From positions 1 to 64,000 of the forward strand of contig JNKJ01000035.1 in NCBI GenBank assembly GCA_000702025.1: DNA of 64,000 nucleotides. The letters are read 5' to 3'. Under the pieces are notes generated by a model. That model was given only the letters and a program-made list of their open reading frames with translations. It had not been told where the DNA came from and did no database searches. Position numbers and translations under genes: made by a program. The stretch is from Blautia schinkii DSM 10518 (lineage in GTDB: Bacteria > Bacillota > Clostridia > Lachnospirales > Lachnospiraceae). Of this stretch, positions 35,824 through 45,155 are shown piece after piece (position 1 is the first letter of the stretch; the number at the start of each line of letters is the position of its first letter).

Positions 35824-37017
35824 TCATCCTTTCATAAACTCGACAATTCCATCCAAATGCGCGAGATTATCCTCTTTCAGTGCGGATTTCACAGTCATAG
35901 ACTCATCGTAGATATCCATCTTCTTCATCTGGGAAAGAATCTCTCTCATCTGCTTGCCCGCGCTGGCTGCCCAGGTACCGTTATCAAGCACGGCAACACG
36001 GCGGTTCTGAAGATTATGCGCCTTCATTTCCAGGAGCAGGGCTTCCATTTTAGGGAAAATTCCTGCGTTATATGTAGGAGAAGCAAAAATAATCCTGTCA
36101 CAGCGGAAAGCCTCGGAGAGCAGATAAGAGGCATCCGTACCGGAAACATCGTACATGGCGATATTCTTCTCTCCTGCATCTGCAAGCTTCCCGGCCAGAA
36201 CATCCATGGTATTCTCCGTATTTCCGTAAATCGAAGCATAAAGCACCAAAACAGTGTGATCCTCTGGTGTATAGGTGCTCCACTTCTGATATTTGTCAAT
36301 ATACCAGTCAAGGTTCTCTCTCCACACCGGACCGTGCAGAGGACAGATGATAAGGATGTCCAGAGCCGCGGTCTTTTTCAACGCTGTCTGTACCTGTGTT
36401 CCGTATTTGCCTACAATATTGGTATAATATCTCCGGGCATCATCCAGCCATTCACTCTCGAAATTGACTTCATCCGCAAAAATATTTCCGTTAAGCGCTC
36501 CAAAGGTACCAAAAGCATCTGCGCTGAAGAGCACCTTGTCGCACGCATCATATGTAACCATAGCTTCCGGCCAGTGAACCATAGGAATCATGGCAAAGGC
36601 CAGCGTATGTCTGCCCGTGCAGATGGTATCACCTTCCTTGATCACAAGCGCATGGGAATCCACATCAAAGGAGAAGAACTGCTTCATCATGGTAAAAGTC
36701 TTTGCATTTCCCACAAGCTTCACATCCGGGTAGCGTCTCACCACATCCTCAATCACTGCACAGTGGTCCGGCTCCATGTGGTTTACCACCAGGTAATCAA
36801 GCACACGGCCATCCAGTACATGTGTGAGGTTTTCAAAAAAAGCTCCGCTTACTGCCCTGTCCACAGTGTCCAGCAGAACGGTTTTCTCATCCATCAGCAC
36901 ATAGGAATTATAAGAAACCCCTTTAGGAAGGGGATAAATATTCTCAAACAACGCCAGCCGTCTGTCGCTGACACCGATCCAGTAAATATCATCGGTCACA
37001 TTCTTTACACAGTACAT
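35824..37017 (-). CDS. A-type flavoprotein / flavodiiron protein (FprA family)
   Basis: About 397 residues. An N-terminal metallo-beta-lactamase-like diiron domain (to about 250) has the ligand motif HMEPDH near residue 80, with further histidines in HWPEA and PLHGPVWR. The C-terminal flavodoxin domain (about 255-395) binds FMN at YASIYGNTENT. Flavodiiron proteins reduce O2 to water or NO to N2O and protect anaerobes. The ATG at 37017 is chosen because AGGAGG lies 7 bp before it, inside a longer frame starting at 37089. It heads the operon fprA-alkD-sseB-like-mntP. Confidence 0.95.
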   Translation of the reverse strand: MYCVKNVTDDIYWIGVSDRRLALFENIYPLPKGVSYNSYVLMDEKTVLLDTVDRAVSGAFFENLTHVLDGRVLDYLVVNHMEPDHCAVIEDVVRRYPDVKLVGNAKTFTMMKQFFSFDVDSHALVIKEGDTICTGRHTLAFAMIPMVHWPEAMVTYDACDKVLFSADAFGTFGALNGNIFADEVNFESEWLDDARRYYTNIVGKYGTQVQTALKKTAALDILIICPLHGPVWRENLDWYIDKYQKWSTYTPEDHTVLVLYASIYGNTENTMDVLAGKLADAGEKNIAMYDVSGTDASYLLSEAFRCDRIIFASPTYNAGIFPKMEALLLEMKAHNLQNRRVAVLDNGTWAASAGKQMREILSQMKKMDIYDESMTVKSALKEDNLAHLDGIVEFMKG

Positions 37018-37460
37018 TTTATTTCCTCCTACTCTGACTGTACTTGGCGCCCCCTGTTCTACCTCAGCGTAACTGTTCAGTACCTTCACAGCTGTCGCTC
37101 CGCATTACTACCTACTGAACAATTCCCCCTCATCATTAACTCATACATAATTTCATAAACCTTGGGTACACCATTTTCATACAATGCAGTTTCTTCAACC
37201 AATAGTTATTCATTTTTAAGGGAGACTGCAGCATCGTGATGCCGTCCGTCTCCCTCACTGATTTAATCATTATCCGCCAGTCACAGGCATATCTGCCTTG
37301 CATTGCCGTTGGATTTCAGGTGTCAGCCGCACCAGCGGATTGACGCTCACTTTCATCTAATTATTATACGCAATACCGTGGAAAATAGCAAACTATTTTT
37401 TCGGCATAGCACGTCCCAAAATCTATTCAAAAAGAGCAGACGTGTAATACACAATTCTGC
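37018..37460. other. Intergenic region upstream of fprA with hairpins
   Basis: About 440 bp without a gene. An inverted repeat GTTCAGTA / TACTGAAC lies near 37074-37122. A 7-bp stem GGGAGAC / GTCTCCC (37220-37226, 37248-37254) encloses a GCAT / ATGC hairpin and has no T-run. The long leader may hold regulation of the stress operon, but I see no riboswitch I know and no clear promoter. Confidence 0.5.
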
Positions 37461-37760
37461 CTATAGCGCCGCCTGTATTGATTTCTTCAAGTCCAACATT
37501 TCAAATTGTTTTCCATCAGAGGCAGTTGCCGAGGATTCCTCGATAACTGCCTCTGGTACTAGTTCCCCGTCCTTAAATATATTTTTTAAATGCAGTGAAA
37601 TATTATCTATACTACATTCAAATAACTGTGCCATAGATTTTTGCGTCAACCAAACATTCTCATCATGTACTCTAACTTGAATTGAATCTGTTGAATTCTG
37701 TTTTGTAAATACAAGGAAATCTATTGTACTATTCCTAATTTGAACCTCCTTCTCTGCCAT
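37461..37760 (-). pseudogene. RhuM-family gene, truncated remnant
   Basis: About 99 codons from an ATG with a GGGAGG site. The translation has QIRNSTIDFLVFTKQNS, then VRVHDENVWLTQKSMAQLF and LHLKNIFKDGEL. These are the N-terminal landmarks of RhuM (virulence/phage-associated) proteins, normally about 300 residues or more. It breaks off after ASDGKQFEM, where the family continues with its longer core, and ends in an unrelated short tail. It is probably non-functional and marks an old mobile-element insertion between purD and fprA. Confidence 0.75.
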
Positions 37761-37843
37761 AGGAACCTCCCTTTTCATATCACTTCTATACCATTTGTAT
37801 CCCTGCTTAATTATTCTACCACACCGAACAAATGTTTGCAATG

Positions 37844-37873
37844 TAAAAAGCGCCCATTTTCTGAGCGCCTTTT
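37844..37873 (-). terminator. Rho-independent terminator of the pur operon
   Basis: On the - strand AAAGGCGCTC pairs with GGGCGCTTTT (10 bp, two wobbles), followed by T. It lies about 57 bp past the purD stop. Confidence 0.8.
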
Positions 37874-37930
37874 AAGCCTTTTACTATGCGGTATTATTAT
37901 TTTAATTATTCTAACTGACGTAATTCGGCA

Positions 37931-39214
37931 TTATTTGATAACTGCTTCATCAATCGCCTTCCCAATATCATTCCGCATATACTTATTAGCAAACTGTATC
38001 CACCCCGTTGCCTCATAAGCATTCTTCCTCGCTTCCTTCAGATCACTGCCCGTGGCCGTAATCCCCAGCACACGTCCGCCATTGGTGACAATCTGGCCAT
38101 CCTTAAACTTCGTACCCGCATGGAAACAATAATAACCATCTTTATCCTTGAAATTCTCAAACCCATACATAGGAATACCCTTTTCATATTTCACAGGATA
38201 ACCGTCACTTGCCAGCACCACACAGACAGCGGCATTGTCCTCGAACTCAAGCTCAATCTGATCCAGTGTGCCGTTGACGCACGCCTCCATAACCTCAACG
38301 ATGTCGTTCTTCATACGCGGCAGGACTACCTGGGCTTCCGGGTCGCCGAAACGCGCATTATACTCCAGAACTTTCGGTCCTTCAGCAGTCAGCATAAGAC
38401 CGAAGAATATGATTCCCTGGAAAGGACGTCCCTCAGCCGCCATGGCATCCACGGTAGCCTGATAAATATATTTCCGGCAGAAATCATCCACCTCTTTTGT
38501 ATAGAATGGACTTGGAGAAAAAGTCCCCATTCCGCCAGTATTCAGCCCTTTATCACCGTCCTGGGCACGCTTATGATCCTGTGCGGAGGTCATAGTGCGG
38601 ATGGTCTTTCCATCCACGAAGGAGAGCACAGAAACCTCACGTCCTGTCATAAACTCCTCGATGACCATAGTGTTTCCCGCACTTCCGAACTTCTTATCCT
38701 CCATGATCTCGCGCACGCCTGCCTCTGCCTCCTCCATGGTATTGCAGATAAGCACGCCTTTGCCCAGAGCCAGGCCATCCGCTTTCAGAACGATCGGCAG
38801 CTTCGCCTGGGTGTGCAGGTATTCAAGCGCTTTCTCGGAATCGTCGAAATTTTCATACGCTGCTGTTGGGATATTATATTTTTTCATCAAATCCTTGGAA
38901 AATGCCTTGGAGCCTTCCAGGATAGCCGCATTTTTACGCGGTCCGAATACCTTAAGTCCGCGCTCCTCAAATACGTCCACCACGCCGCCAACCAGCGGGT
39001 CATCCATGCCGATGATGGTCAAATCTACAGCCTTCTCCTTTGCAAAATCAGCCAGCTTTTCAAACTCCATCGCACCGATATCCACACACTCGGCATACTC
39101 GGAAATCCCCGCATTGCCGGGCGCGCAGTAAATCTTCTCAACCTTAGGGCTCTTAGCCACGCTCCAGGCAATGGCATGCTCCCTTCCGCCGCTTCCTACG
39201 ATCAATACTCTCAT
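37931..39214 (-). CDS. purD: Phosphoribosylamine-glycine ligase
   Basis: A 427-residue ATP-grasp enzyme of standard GARS length. The N-terminal motif VGSGGREHAIAW is diagnostic, followed by the ATP-grasp domain with KADGLALGKGV near residue 143 and the metal-binding EYNARFGDPEAQ near 285. It joins glycine to phosphoribosylamine in step 2 of purine synthesis. It is the last gene of purE-purM-purN-purD, 6 bp behind purN. Confidence 0.98.
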   Translation of the reverse strand: MRVLIVGSGGREHAIAWSVAKSPKVEKIYCAPGNAGISEYAECVDIGAMEFEKLADFAKEKAVDLTIIGMDDPLVGGVVDVFEERGLKVFGPRKNAAILEGSKAFSKDLMKKYNIPTAAYENFDDSEKALEYLHTQAKLPIVLKADGLALGKGVLICNTMEEAEAGVREIMEDKKFGSAGNTMVIEEFMTGREVSVLSFVDGKTIRTMTSAQDHKRAQDGDKGLNTGGMGTFSPSPFYTKEVDDFCRKYIYQATVDAMAAEGRPFQGIIFFGLMLTAEGPKVLEYNARFGDPEAQVVLPRMKNDIVEVMEACVNGTLDQIELEFEDNAAVCVVLASDGYPVKYEKGIPMYGFENFKDKDGYYCFHAGTKFKDGQIVTNGGRVLGITATGSDLKEARKNAYEATGWIQFANKYMRNDIGKAIDEAVIK

Positions 39215-39220
39215 TGTACT

Positions 39221-39847
39221 TTACTCCTTTATAGACACTTTTCCGTCAGTAACCGTAACTTTTCCGTTGGCAATGAGGTTGATGGCTCTTGGCAGGATCA
39301 CCCATTCCGCCTGCTCCATCACCCTTCTCTGGAGGATTTCCGGAGTATCTCCCTCAAGCACCTCCACAGCCTTCTGAAGAATGATCGGGCCTGTGTCCGT
39401 GCCGTTATCAACGAAATGTACCGTAGCCCCGGTCACCTTAGCGCCGCGGTTCAGAACTCCCTCATGTACATGAAGCCCGTAATACCCCACGCCGCAGAAA
39501 GACGGAATCAATGAAGGATGAATGTTGATGATCTTATTGGGATAAGCTTCCACCATAATGTCAGGAATCGCCACGAGAAATCCTGCCAGCACCACAAGCT
39601 CCACGCCGCTTTCCAAAAGCTTGGCAAGAAGAGCCTTATGAAATTCTTCCCTGCTCTCAAACTGCTTCGGGGAAATACACACAGCCTCAATCCCCCGCTG
39701 CTTTGCCCTCTCCAGAGCATAAGCACTCTGGTTATTGCTGATCACAAGCTCCACACTTACGTTTGTAATTTTGCCGCAGTCAACAGCATCCAGGATTGCC
39801 TGCAGATTCGTGCCGCCTCCGGATACGAGTACGCCCAGCTTTAGCAT
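39221..39847 (-). CDS. purN: Phosphoribosylglycinamide formyltransferase
   Basis: A 208-residue folate-dependent GAR transformylase of usual length. The N-terminal [11 protein letters not shown] binds the phosphate. The catalytic segment is [10 protein letters not shown], with [14 protein letters not shown] carrying the catalytic Asp and the conserved folate-site residues. It transfers a formyl group from 10-formyl-tetrahydrofolate to GAR in step 3 of purine synthesis. It overlaps purM by 7 bp, so the two are translationally coupled. Confidence 0.98.
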   Translation of the reverse strand: MLKLGVLVSGGGTNLQAILDAVDCGKITNVSVELVISNNQSAYALERAKQRGIEAVCISPKQFESREEFHKALLAKLLESGVELVVLAGFLVAIPDIMVEAYPNKIINIHPSLIPSFCGVGYYGLHVHEGVLNRGAKVTGATVHFVDNGTDTGPIILQKAVEVLEGDTPEILQRRVMEQAEWVILPRAINLIANGKVTVTDGKVSIKE

Positions 39848-40866
39848 AAGGTCACTCCCTTTTCGCCCTCTTCAATGCGTCCTACCACATAAGGGGTCTC
39901 TCCCGCAGCCTTGATTGCTTCCATTGTCTTATCCACATCTGCCGCGTCCACAGCCATGACCATGCCAAGGCCCATGTTATAGGTGTTGTACATCATCTTC
40001 TCTTCAATGTCTCCGGTCTTTGCCAGCAGTTTGAAGATAGGCAGTACCGGATAGCTGTCCTTCTCAATCACAGCTCTGGTGCCTTCCTTCAGCATACGGG
40101 GAACATTCTCGTAGAAGCCGCCGCCTGTGATATGGCTGCACGCATGGATACGCACACCAGCGTCCTTGATGCTCTTTAATGCTTTTACATAAATCTTGGT
40201 TGGAGCGATGAGCGCTTCGCCAAGTGTTGTCCCTAATTCCTCATAATAGGTCTCCAGAGATTCTTTTGTAATCTCAAATACCTTACGTACCAGAGAAAAG
40301 CCGTTGCTGTGCACACCTGAGGAAGCCATACCGATCAGCACATCCCCGGCCTTCAGTTCCTCTCCGGTAATCAGATCTTTTTTATCTACAATACCCACAG
40401 CAAAGCCGGCCAGATCGTATTCGTCCTCCGGATAAAAGCCCGGCATCTCAGCAGTCTCGCCACCGATCAGGGCAGCGTTTGACTGGCCGCAGCCGTCTGC
40501 CACGCCCTTGACAATCTCAGCGATTTTCTCCGGAAAATTCTTGCCGCAGGCAATGTAATCCAGAAAGAAAAGCGGTTCTCCGCCTGCGCACGCAATGTCA
40601 TTCACGCACATTGCCACACAGTCAATGCCTACTGTGTCATGCTTGTCCATAACAAAAGCAAGCTTCAGCTTCGTGCCCACGCCGTCGGTTCCGGATACCA
40701 GCGTCGGTTCCTCCATATCCTTAAAGGCACTCATGGAAAAAGCGCCGGAAAATCCGCCGATGCCGCCCAACACCTCCGGCCTCATGGTCTTGGCAATGTG
40801 CTGCTTCATCAGCTCTACTGATTTGTAACCTGCTTCTATATCTACGCCTGCGTTCTTATAATCCAT
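39841..40866 (-). CDS. purM: Phosphoribosylformylglycinamidine cyclo-ligase
   Basis: About 341 residues of the AIR synthetase family. Landmarks are GGFSGAFS near residue 35, [13 protein letters not shown] near 58, [18 protein letters not shown] near 85 and [15 protein letters not shown] near 245. It closes the imidazole ring in step 5 of purine synthesis. The ATG at 40866 is chosen because GAGGAGG lies 5 bp before it, inside a slightly longer frame. Two hairpin repeats (40926-41028) lie between it and purE. Confidence 0.97.
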   Translation of the reverse strand: MDYKNAGVDIEAGYKSVELMKQHIAKTMRPEVLGGIGGFSGAFSMSAFKDMEEPTLVSGTDGVGTKLKLAFVMDKHDTVGIDCVAMCVNDIACAGGEPLFFLDYIACGKNFPEKIAEIVKGVADGCGQSNAALIGGETAEMPGFYPEDEYDLAGFAVGIVDKKDLITGEELKAGDVLIGMASSGVHSNGFSLVRKVFEITKESLETYYEELGTTLGEALIAPTKIYVKALKSIKDAGVRIHACSHITGGGFYENVPRMLKEGTRAVIEKDSYPVLPIFKLLAKTGDIEEKMMYNTYNMGLGMVMAVDAADVDKTMEAIKAAGETPYVVGRIEEGEKGVTLC

Positions 40867-40925
40867 ATTTTCCTCCTCGCGCCGCATCTCTTGCGGTTCT
40901 GTGCTTTATTTAAGGAAGTTCGATT

Positions 40926-41028
40926 CACTAAATTCAGCTTTCGCCTTCGGCTCGGCTTCATTAAGTTCCTTCGAACTAAGTTCGCACTAAATTCATTTCC
41001 TCGCTTACGCTCGTCATTCATTAAGTGC
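40926..41028. repeat. Two tandem imperfect hairpin repeats between purE and purM
   Basis: Copy A (40926-40967) and copy B (40984-41028) share the pattern CACTAAATTCA, a short GC-rich hairpin, then TTCATTAAGT, so each unit is itself an inverted repeat. The loops differ (TTCGCCTTCGG versus TCGCTTACGCTCG). A further GTTCCTTCGAAC pairing links the copies. The segment lies inside the pur operon and may modulate purM relative to purE. The family of this repeat is not known to me. Confidence 0.7.
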
Positions 41029-41033
41029 TCTAC

Positions 41034-41534
41034 TTAATATTCTTTATATCCGACTTCCTGTAATCTGGCGTCTTTTGCCACTACCTGTTCTTTTAATTCC
41101 TGGCTGTATGCTTTCAGACGTTCGAGAAGCTCTGCGTCAGAGGTGGCCAGAATTTTAGCTGCCAGAAGTCCTGCGTTGGCGCCTCCGTTGATGGCAACGG
41201 TTGCTACCGGAATCCCGGACGGCATCTGTACGATGGAGTACAGGGAGTCTCTTCCGCCGAGAGATGTGGTGTGCATAGGAATTCCAATGACCGGCATCGG
41301 GAAGATTGCCGCGCACATACCAGGCAGATGAGCGGCCATACCCGCACCTGCGATGATCACTTTGAAACCTTTCTCTTCCGCTGATTTCGCATACTCAAAG
41401 AACACGTCCGGCTCCCTGTGTGCGGAGATGATCTTCATTTCATAATCAACACCAAGCTTCTCCAGGATATCTGCTGCTTTGCTCATTACGGGCATATCTG
41501 AGTCGCTGCCCATCACAATTCCTACTTTTGCCAT
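41034..41534 (-). CDS. purE: N5-carboxyaminoimidazole ribonucleotide mutase
   Basis: A 166-residue class I PurE of normal length. MGSDSDMPVM near residue 8 binds the substrate phosphate, SAHREPD near 40 holds the catalytic histidine, and AGMAAHLPGM near 68 completes the active site. It converts N5-CAIR to CAIR in purine synthesis. No purK is adjacent, so N5-CAIR synthesis must be encoded elsewhere. It is the first gene of the pur operon and has a strong promoter at 41578-41606. Confidence 0.97.
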   Translation of the reverse strand: MAKVGIVMGSDSDMPVMSKAADILEKLGVDYEMKIISAHREPDVFFEYAKSAEEKGFKVIIAGAGMAAHLPGMCAAIFPMPVIGIPMHTTSLGGRDSLYSIVQMPSGIPVATVAINGGANAGLLAAKILATSDAELLERLKAYSQELKEQVVAKDARLQEVGYKEY

Positions 41535-41577
41535 AATAATTCTCCTTTTATTTATATAATCAATCCTCTAAGCGTAG

Positions 41578-41606
41578 ATTCTACTAAGATTCCCTTTTTC
41601 TGTCAA
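41578..41606 (-). promoter_or_regulatory. Promoter of the pur operon
   Basis: On the - strand: -35 TTGACA (41606-41601), 17-bp spacer, -10 TAGAAT (41583-41578). It is 44 bp before the purE start. I see no guanine riboswitch in this short leader. Confidence 0.8.
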
Positions 41607-41656
41607 TAAAAATAGAAAAAAGTATTTTTTTGCTATGCAAACACTTTTTGTAAATT

Positions 41657-43690
41657 TTACTCCTCAAACGGCTTATTCAGCTCTTCCGTTCCGGGCAGCA
41701 CAAAGCGTCCGTCCTCAATAATAGAAGTCATTCCTCCGTCATCATCGATCACGCGGATGCTTCCCAGCTCGTCATAAGGAATGGTGATATCCGTATGGCA
41801 GTTGTAATAAGCAAGGCTTATATCCTCCTTGCGCAGCAGGGAAATTTCATTGTCTCTGGCAATGATTTCTTTTCCGTCAGGATTATATACCGGAGTATCC
41901 TCCTCCCAATTATAGCAGGTATCGCCCACTGCAAAATGCGGCCCCATCTTCTCCGCAATAAGAATCGGCAGCTTGTCCGCAATGCCATACTTCTGAGCCA
42001 CCACATAGGCCGTGGTATTTGTACCGATGGCAAATTCACCCATAGGCAGCTTCTCATGGTGAAACAGAATATTGTCTTCAATAAATTTCCTGCCCTCTGC
42101 CTCATCTTCAAAATTGGCACAGGAATAATCAATAATCTGTCCGCAGTCAAACACAAGCTTCAAATCCTTAAACTGCAGTCCATTCAAATACACCTTTTTC
42201 ACATGAAGCACACCGCCGGTTCCTGCAAGCTGCGGGGAAGTAAACACCTCTCCCACCGGGATATTCACATCAGCCACACAGTTCTCGAAATTCGTCTGCT
42301 TATCCGGCTCTGCAAGTGTATGCAGATGAATTAGAAGGTCTGTCTCATTGCCGTCCTTCCCTTTGATCTCCACCCATTCACAGGTGTCAAGCGTGTTGAT
42401 GATCGTCTGCTGGATCTGCTGGTACAGCTTATAATCAAGTGTGTTAATCTTCACAGTCTCACGGAAAATCTCCGGGAAATTGCTTCCAATCTCCGGCACC
42501 GGATAAGCAATGATCGTAAAGCTACGCTCATCGCCCTTGATATAGCGGTTCACAATCTGTCCGGACTCATTGTCCAGCTCCACCTGAAGCTTCTGCTGGG
42601 CCTCGTTAAGCGTCCAGGCCTCCTCCTTGCTTTCCGGTGAGAACGGTGCCTCGCCAAAGGTTTCTATACAAGCCGGACCCCCGTGCACCTCTGCCTGCTC
42701 CTTATAAAGCTCATAGGAGGTCTGCAGGGCTCTGAGTTTCCGTTTCACAAAATCAGCATCCAGAAACAGGGCACTGTCCTGACGGTGGTCATAATCATAC
42801 TGCGGATTTGCAATGCATCCGGTATAACCGATTCGCATCTGGTTTTTCTTATTGACCGCGTGAGTGGCATGACGGTAGATCACAGGTTTCAGCCCAAGCT
42901 GTTCAAACTGCAGCACAGCCGCCTTCACCATGCGCTCAAATCCCAGATTGTAACGGATGTTCACACTCTTTTTCTTCGTGATATCCTTTTTCCCCGTAAG
43001 GAAGCCCATACGGTAGCCTTCGGTGTAGGTTCTGGCCATCGCGTCAATCTCCTCCTGCGGAAGAGAGTTCAGAAATTCCGCCACACCCAGCTCATTTTCA
43101 GAAATATACTCGCCGAAATAGTAGAGATACCGCAGGTCACTCAGGTCCGCTTCCATGATCAGCTTCGCCGCAAAATCCATTTCCGGGTCCACATTCTCAC
43201 GGATACGCTGCTCCACCATATCCTGACAGTAATCATTCACATAAGAACGCAGGATCTCTTTCACCACATTCTCATCCGGCAGCTCCTCCTGGGTAAATGC
43301 GGAATAAACCTCAAGAAACAGCTCCAACGCCACCGTGAAATCCCAAAGCTTCTTTTCATATGCATACACAATCGTACCGCGCAGCTCCGCATACAGAAAA
43401 GTAAACGGCTTGCCATATTCTCCCAGCTTCTTAGCAGCATATGCCGGGTTGCCATAGCTTGAAGCGTAATTGTCAGGAAGTATATCCTCATAAAGTGCAA
43501 GGTTCCTCTCCTTAAGCTCCTCCAATGACAGGCTGTTGTCTTTCCCGTCCAGCACCTCCATTGTTTTCCTTAAAAAATCCGCTGTTCTCTTAAAAAAATC
43601 ACAGAACGGCTCCTTCACCAAATCCTCCCCCGCGATTTCCATGATTCTTTCCTTTGCGAGCGTATAACGCTCCATCATCCATTCGTCCAA
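41657..43690 (-). CDS. M29-family-like aminopeptidase with long N-terminal domain
   Basis: A 677-residue protein. The C-terminal 350 residues match M29 metallo-aminopeptidases: NIPVGEVFTSPQ, LPMGEFAIGTN, EKMGPHFAVGDTC and HTDITIP supply the glutamate, histidine and aspartate metal ligands. Classical M29 enzymes (AmpS, PepS) are about 410 residues, so an extra N-terminal helical region of about 250 residues is present. The start is a TTG at 43690, with AAAGGAG suitably placed; an ATG four codons inside is an alternative. Cytoplasmic peptide degradation is the likely role. Confidence 0.83.
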   Translation of the reverse strand: MDEWMMERYTLAKERIMEIAGEDLVKEPFCDFFKRTADFLRKTMEVLDGKDNSLSLEELKERNLALYEDILPDNYASSYGNPAYAAKKLGEYGKPFTFLYAELRGTIVYAYEKKLWDFTVALELFLEVYSAFTQEELPDENVVKEILRSYVNDYCQDMVEQRIRENVDPEMDFAAKLIMEADLSDLRYLYYFGEYISENELGVAEFLNSLPQEEIDAMARTYTEGYRMGFLTGKKDITKKKSVNIRYNLGFERMVKAAVLQFEQLGLKPVIYRHATHAVNKKNQMRIGYTGCIANPQYDYDHRQDSALFLDADFVKRKLRALQTSYELYKEQAEVHGGPACIETFGEAPFSPESKEEAWTLNEAQQKLQVELDNESGQIVNRYIKGDERSFTIIAYPVPEIGSNFPEIFRETVKINTLDYKLYQQIQQTIINTLDTCEWVEIKGKDGNETDLLIHLHTLAEPDKQTNFENCVADVNIPVGEVFTSPQLAGTGGVLHVKKVYLNGLQFKDLKLVFDCGQIIDYSCANFEDEAEGRKFIEDNILFHHEKLPMGEFAIGTNTTAYVVAQKYGIADKLPILIAEKMGPHFAVGDTCYNWEEDTPVYNPDGKEIIARDNEISLLRKEDISLAYYNCHTDITIPYDELGSIRVIDDDGGMTSIIEDGRFVLPGTEELNKPFEE

Positions 43691-43720
43691 AATCCCATCT
43701 CCTTTACTTTTCTTACAGTA

Positions 43721-44314
43721 TCACTTCATATCATCAATGATATTACCCTTTTCTATATGTTTCTCCACAATCTCCTGCATATATTCCCAGATTTCCCGGG
43801 AACCCTCACCTGTACGGCTGTTGCGCTTATAAATCTGGCTCTTTCTCACCCCATGTTCTGCCCAGCTCTTACCGTCCGTGGCATTGTTTAGGAATAACGG
43901 CTGAGAATTATCAAGCATGTGGGCAAATTTCGCCTCCGGTGTCTCATAAGCCTCGAACTCCTCCCAAAGCGCTTTCATCTCCTGCCCCTGATCCTCGGGA
44001 AGGAGGCCGAAAATCCGCTCTGCCGCCTTCTTTTCCCTCTCAACCTTGGTTGCCGCGCCTGCGTCATCATAAGCATAAGTGTCCCCGGCGTCAATCTCCA
44101 CAAGGTCATGGACAAGCACCATAGGCAGTACCTTGGCCAAATCCACCTCTTCATTGGCATATTCCTTTAAAAGCACGGCCATCAAAGCCAAATGCCAAGA
44201 GTGCTCGGCATCGTTTTCTTTTCTTTTACCATCGGCGATATAAGTCTGGCGGAAGATATTTTTCACCTTGTCCACCTCAAGTATAAATTCCATCTGCTGT
44301 TTTAATCTTTCCAT
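43721..44314 (-). CDS. HD-domain hydrolase (HDDC2/YfbR-like)
   Basis: A 197-residue protein with the HD metal site: the histidine of AEHSWHLALMA near residue 38, HDLVEIDAGDTY near 69 and the distal Asp of HMLDNSQPLF near 133. HDDC2 and YfbR relatives are 5'-deoxynucleotidases, so removal of phosphate from nucleoside monophosphates is plausible. It is preceded by a gene for a small membrane protein and followed 30 bp later by the aminopeptidase gene; all appear to be in one transcription unit. Confidence 0.88.
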   Translation of the reverse strand: MERLKQQMEFILEVDKVKNIFRQTYIADGKRKENDAEHSWHLALMAVLLKEYANEEVDLAKVLPMVLVHDLVEIDAGDTYAYDDAGAATKVEREKKAAERIFGLLPEDQGQEMKALWEEFEAYETPEAKFAHMLDNSQPLFLNNATDGKSWAEHGVRKSQIYKRNSRTGEGSREIWEYMQEIVEKHIEKGNIIDDMK

Positions 44315-44318
44315 ATGT

Positions 44319-44633
44319 TCATACCCCCATTAAAAACAGACCAAGCCATCCTACCATGATCACTCCGTTGGCAATGGAGCCTATGATACTGGTACGGTGG
44401 TTACGTTTCACTTCCGAAAAGCTTACCAGTCCCATGATAAATCCATAAACAGAAAGCAGCATGGCAAATAAACCGATACCGCCCACAATGTAGCCCAAAC
44501 TGCCCTCAAGCAGATACGCCAGCGCCACAGCTGTCAAAAACAGGAGAAAAGAAGCCGCCGCAAGTCCCACAGACAGCTTCCCCTTCCTTGCCTCTTCTTT
44601 TTTTGCAAATGCATATCTATATCTTCTTGCCAT
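44319..44633 (-). CDS. Small three-helix membrane protein of unknown function
   Basis: A 104-residue protein with a basic N-terminus (ARRYRYAFAKKEEARKGK) followed by three hydrophobic segments at about residues 20-42, 46-70 and 83-103. The polar loop SFSEVKRNHRTS lies before the last helix. I know of similar uncharacterised proteins in Lachnospiraceae but no function. It overlaps the VanZ-like gene by 17 bp and is followed 4 bp later by the HD hydrolase gene. Confidence 0.75.
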   Translation of the reverse strand: MARRYRYAFAKKEEARKGKLSVGLAAASFLLFLTAVALAYLLEGSLGYIVGGIGLFAMLLSVYGFIMGLVSFSEVKRNHRTSIIGSIANGVIMVGWLGLFLMGV

Positions 44634-45090
44634 AATATTTTCTCCTCAGGAAATCGCACACGGCAAACCCCAGATAGCCGACAAGCGCACCCAACGTATT
44701 CAGAATCAAGTCATCCACATCAAAGCAGCCGACCTTTGTCACAAGCTGAATCACCTCAACCGTGAGACTCAGCCCGAAGCCGGAAAGCACGATCAAAAAT
44801 CCGCTGCGCATATGCCGGTTGATAATAGGCAGGATAAATCCAAAAGGAATAAACCCGAGTACATTTCCGAAAATATTCGTAAACAGGGCAAAAATCCCCA
44901 ATTGCTCACGGTAAATCCAGAATCTGCGGATTTCCACAAATGGCACCAGATTATAACGGTACGCTCTTTCCGCCTCCGCCACCCGTCCATACTCCTCAGA
45001 AAAGAACAGGAAATACATCAGCAGCAACACATAAATCACGAACAGCACGATCCCTGTCCGCCGAATGATATGTTTCGTCTCTTTTTTCAA
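44617..45090 (-). CDS. VanZ-like membrane protein
   Basis: A 157-residue membrane protein of the VanZ-like family with four hydrophobic segments, the first at about residues 12-30. The family landmarks RYNLVPF near residue 45, NIFGNVLGFIPFGFILP near 72-88, TVEVIQL near 110 and the cysteine-aspartate segment GCFDVDDLILNTLGALVG near 118-135 are all present. VanZ confers low-level teicoplanin resistance in enterococci, but most homologues have no known function. There is no vancomycin cluster nearby, so no resistance role should be assumed. Confidence 0.88.
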   Translation of the reverse strand: MKKETKHIIRRTGIVLFVIYVLLLMYFLFFSEEYGRVAEAERAYRYNLVPFVEIRRFWIYREQLGIFALFTNIFGNVLGFIPFGFILPIINRHMRSGFLIVLSGFGLSLTVEVIQLVTKVGCFDVDDLILNTLGALVGYLGFAVCDFLRRKYYGKKI

Positions 45091-45116
45091 TGTTCTCCCC
45101 TATCCAAAACCGTCCG

Positions 45117-45147
45117 AAAAGCCACACGAAACAGCGTGTGGCCTTTC
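45117..45147 (-). terminator. Rho-independent terminator of the pyr operon
   Basis: On the - strand AAGGCCACACG pairs with CGTGTGGCTTTT around a 6-nt loop. It lies just past the small membrane protein gene that follows pyrE. Confidence 0.82.
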
Positions 45148-45155
45148 AGACATGT

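Noticed and set aside
35737..37158. Long + strand frame (473 residues) opposite fprA
   Set aside because: It is the antisense of fprA and the end of alkD, which have clear family motifs; the translation resembles nothing.
38120..39514. Long + strand frame (464 residues) opposite purD and purN
   Set aside because: Antisense shadow of two unmistakable purine genes.
44617..45090. Vancomycin or teicoplanin resistance from the VanZ-like gene
   Set aside because: No vanHAX or regulator genes nearby; most VanZ-like proteins have no resistance role.
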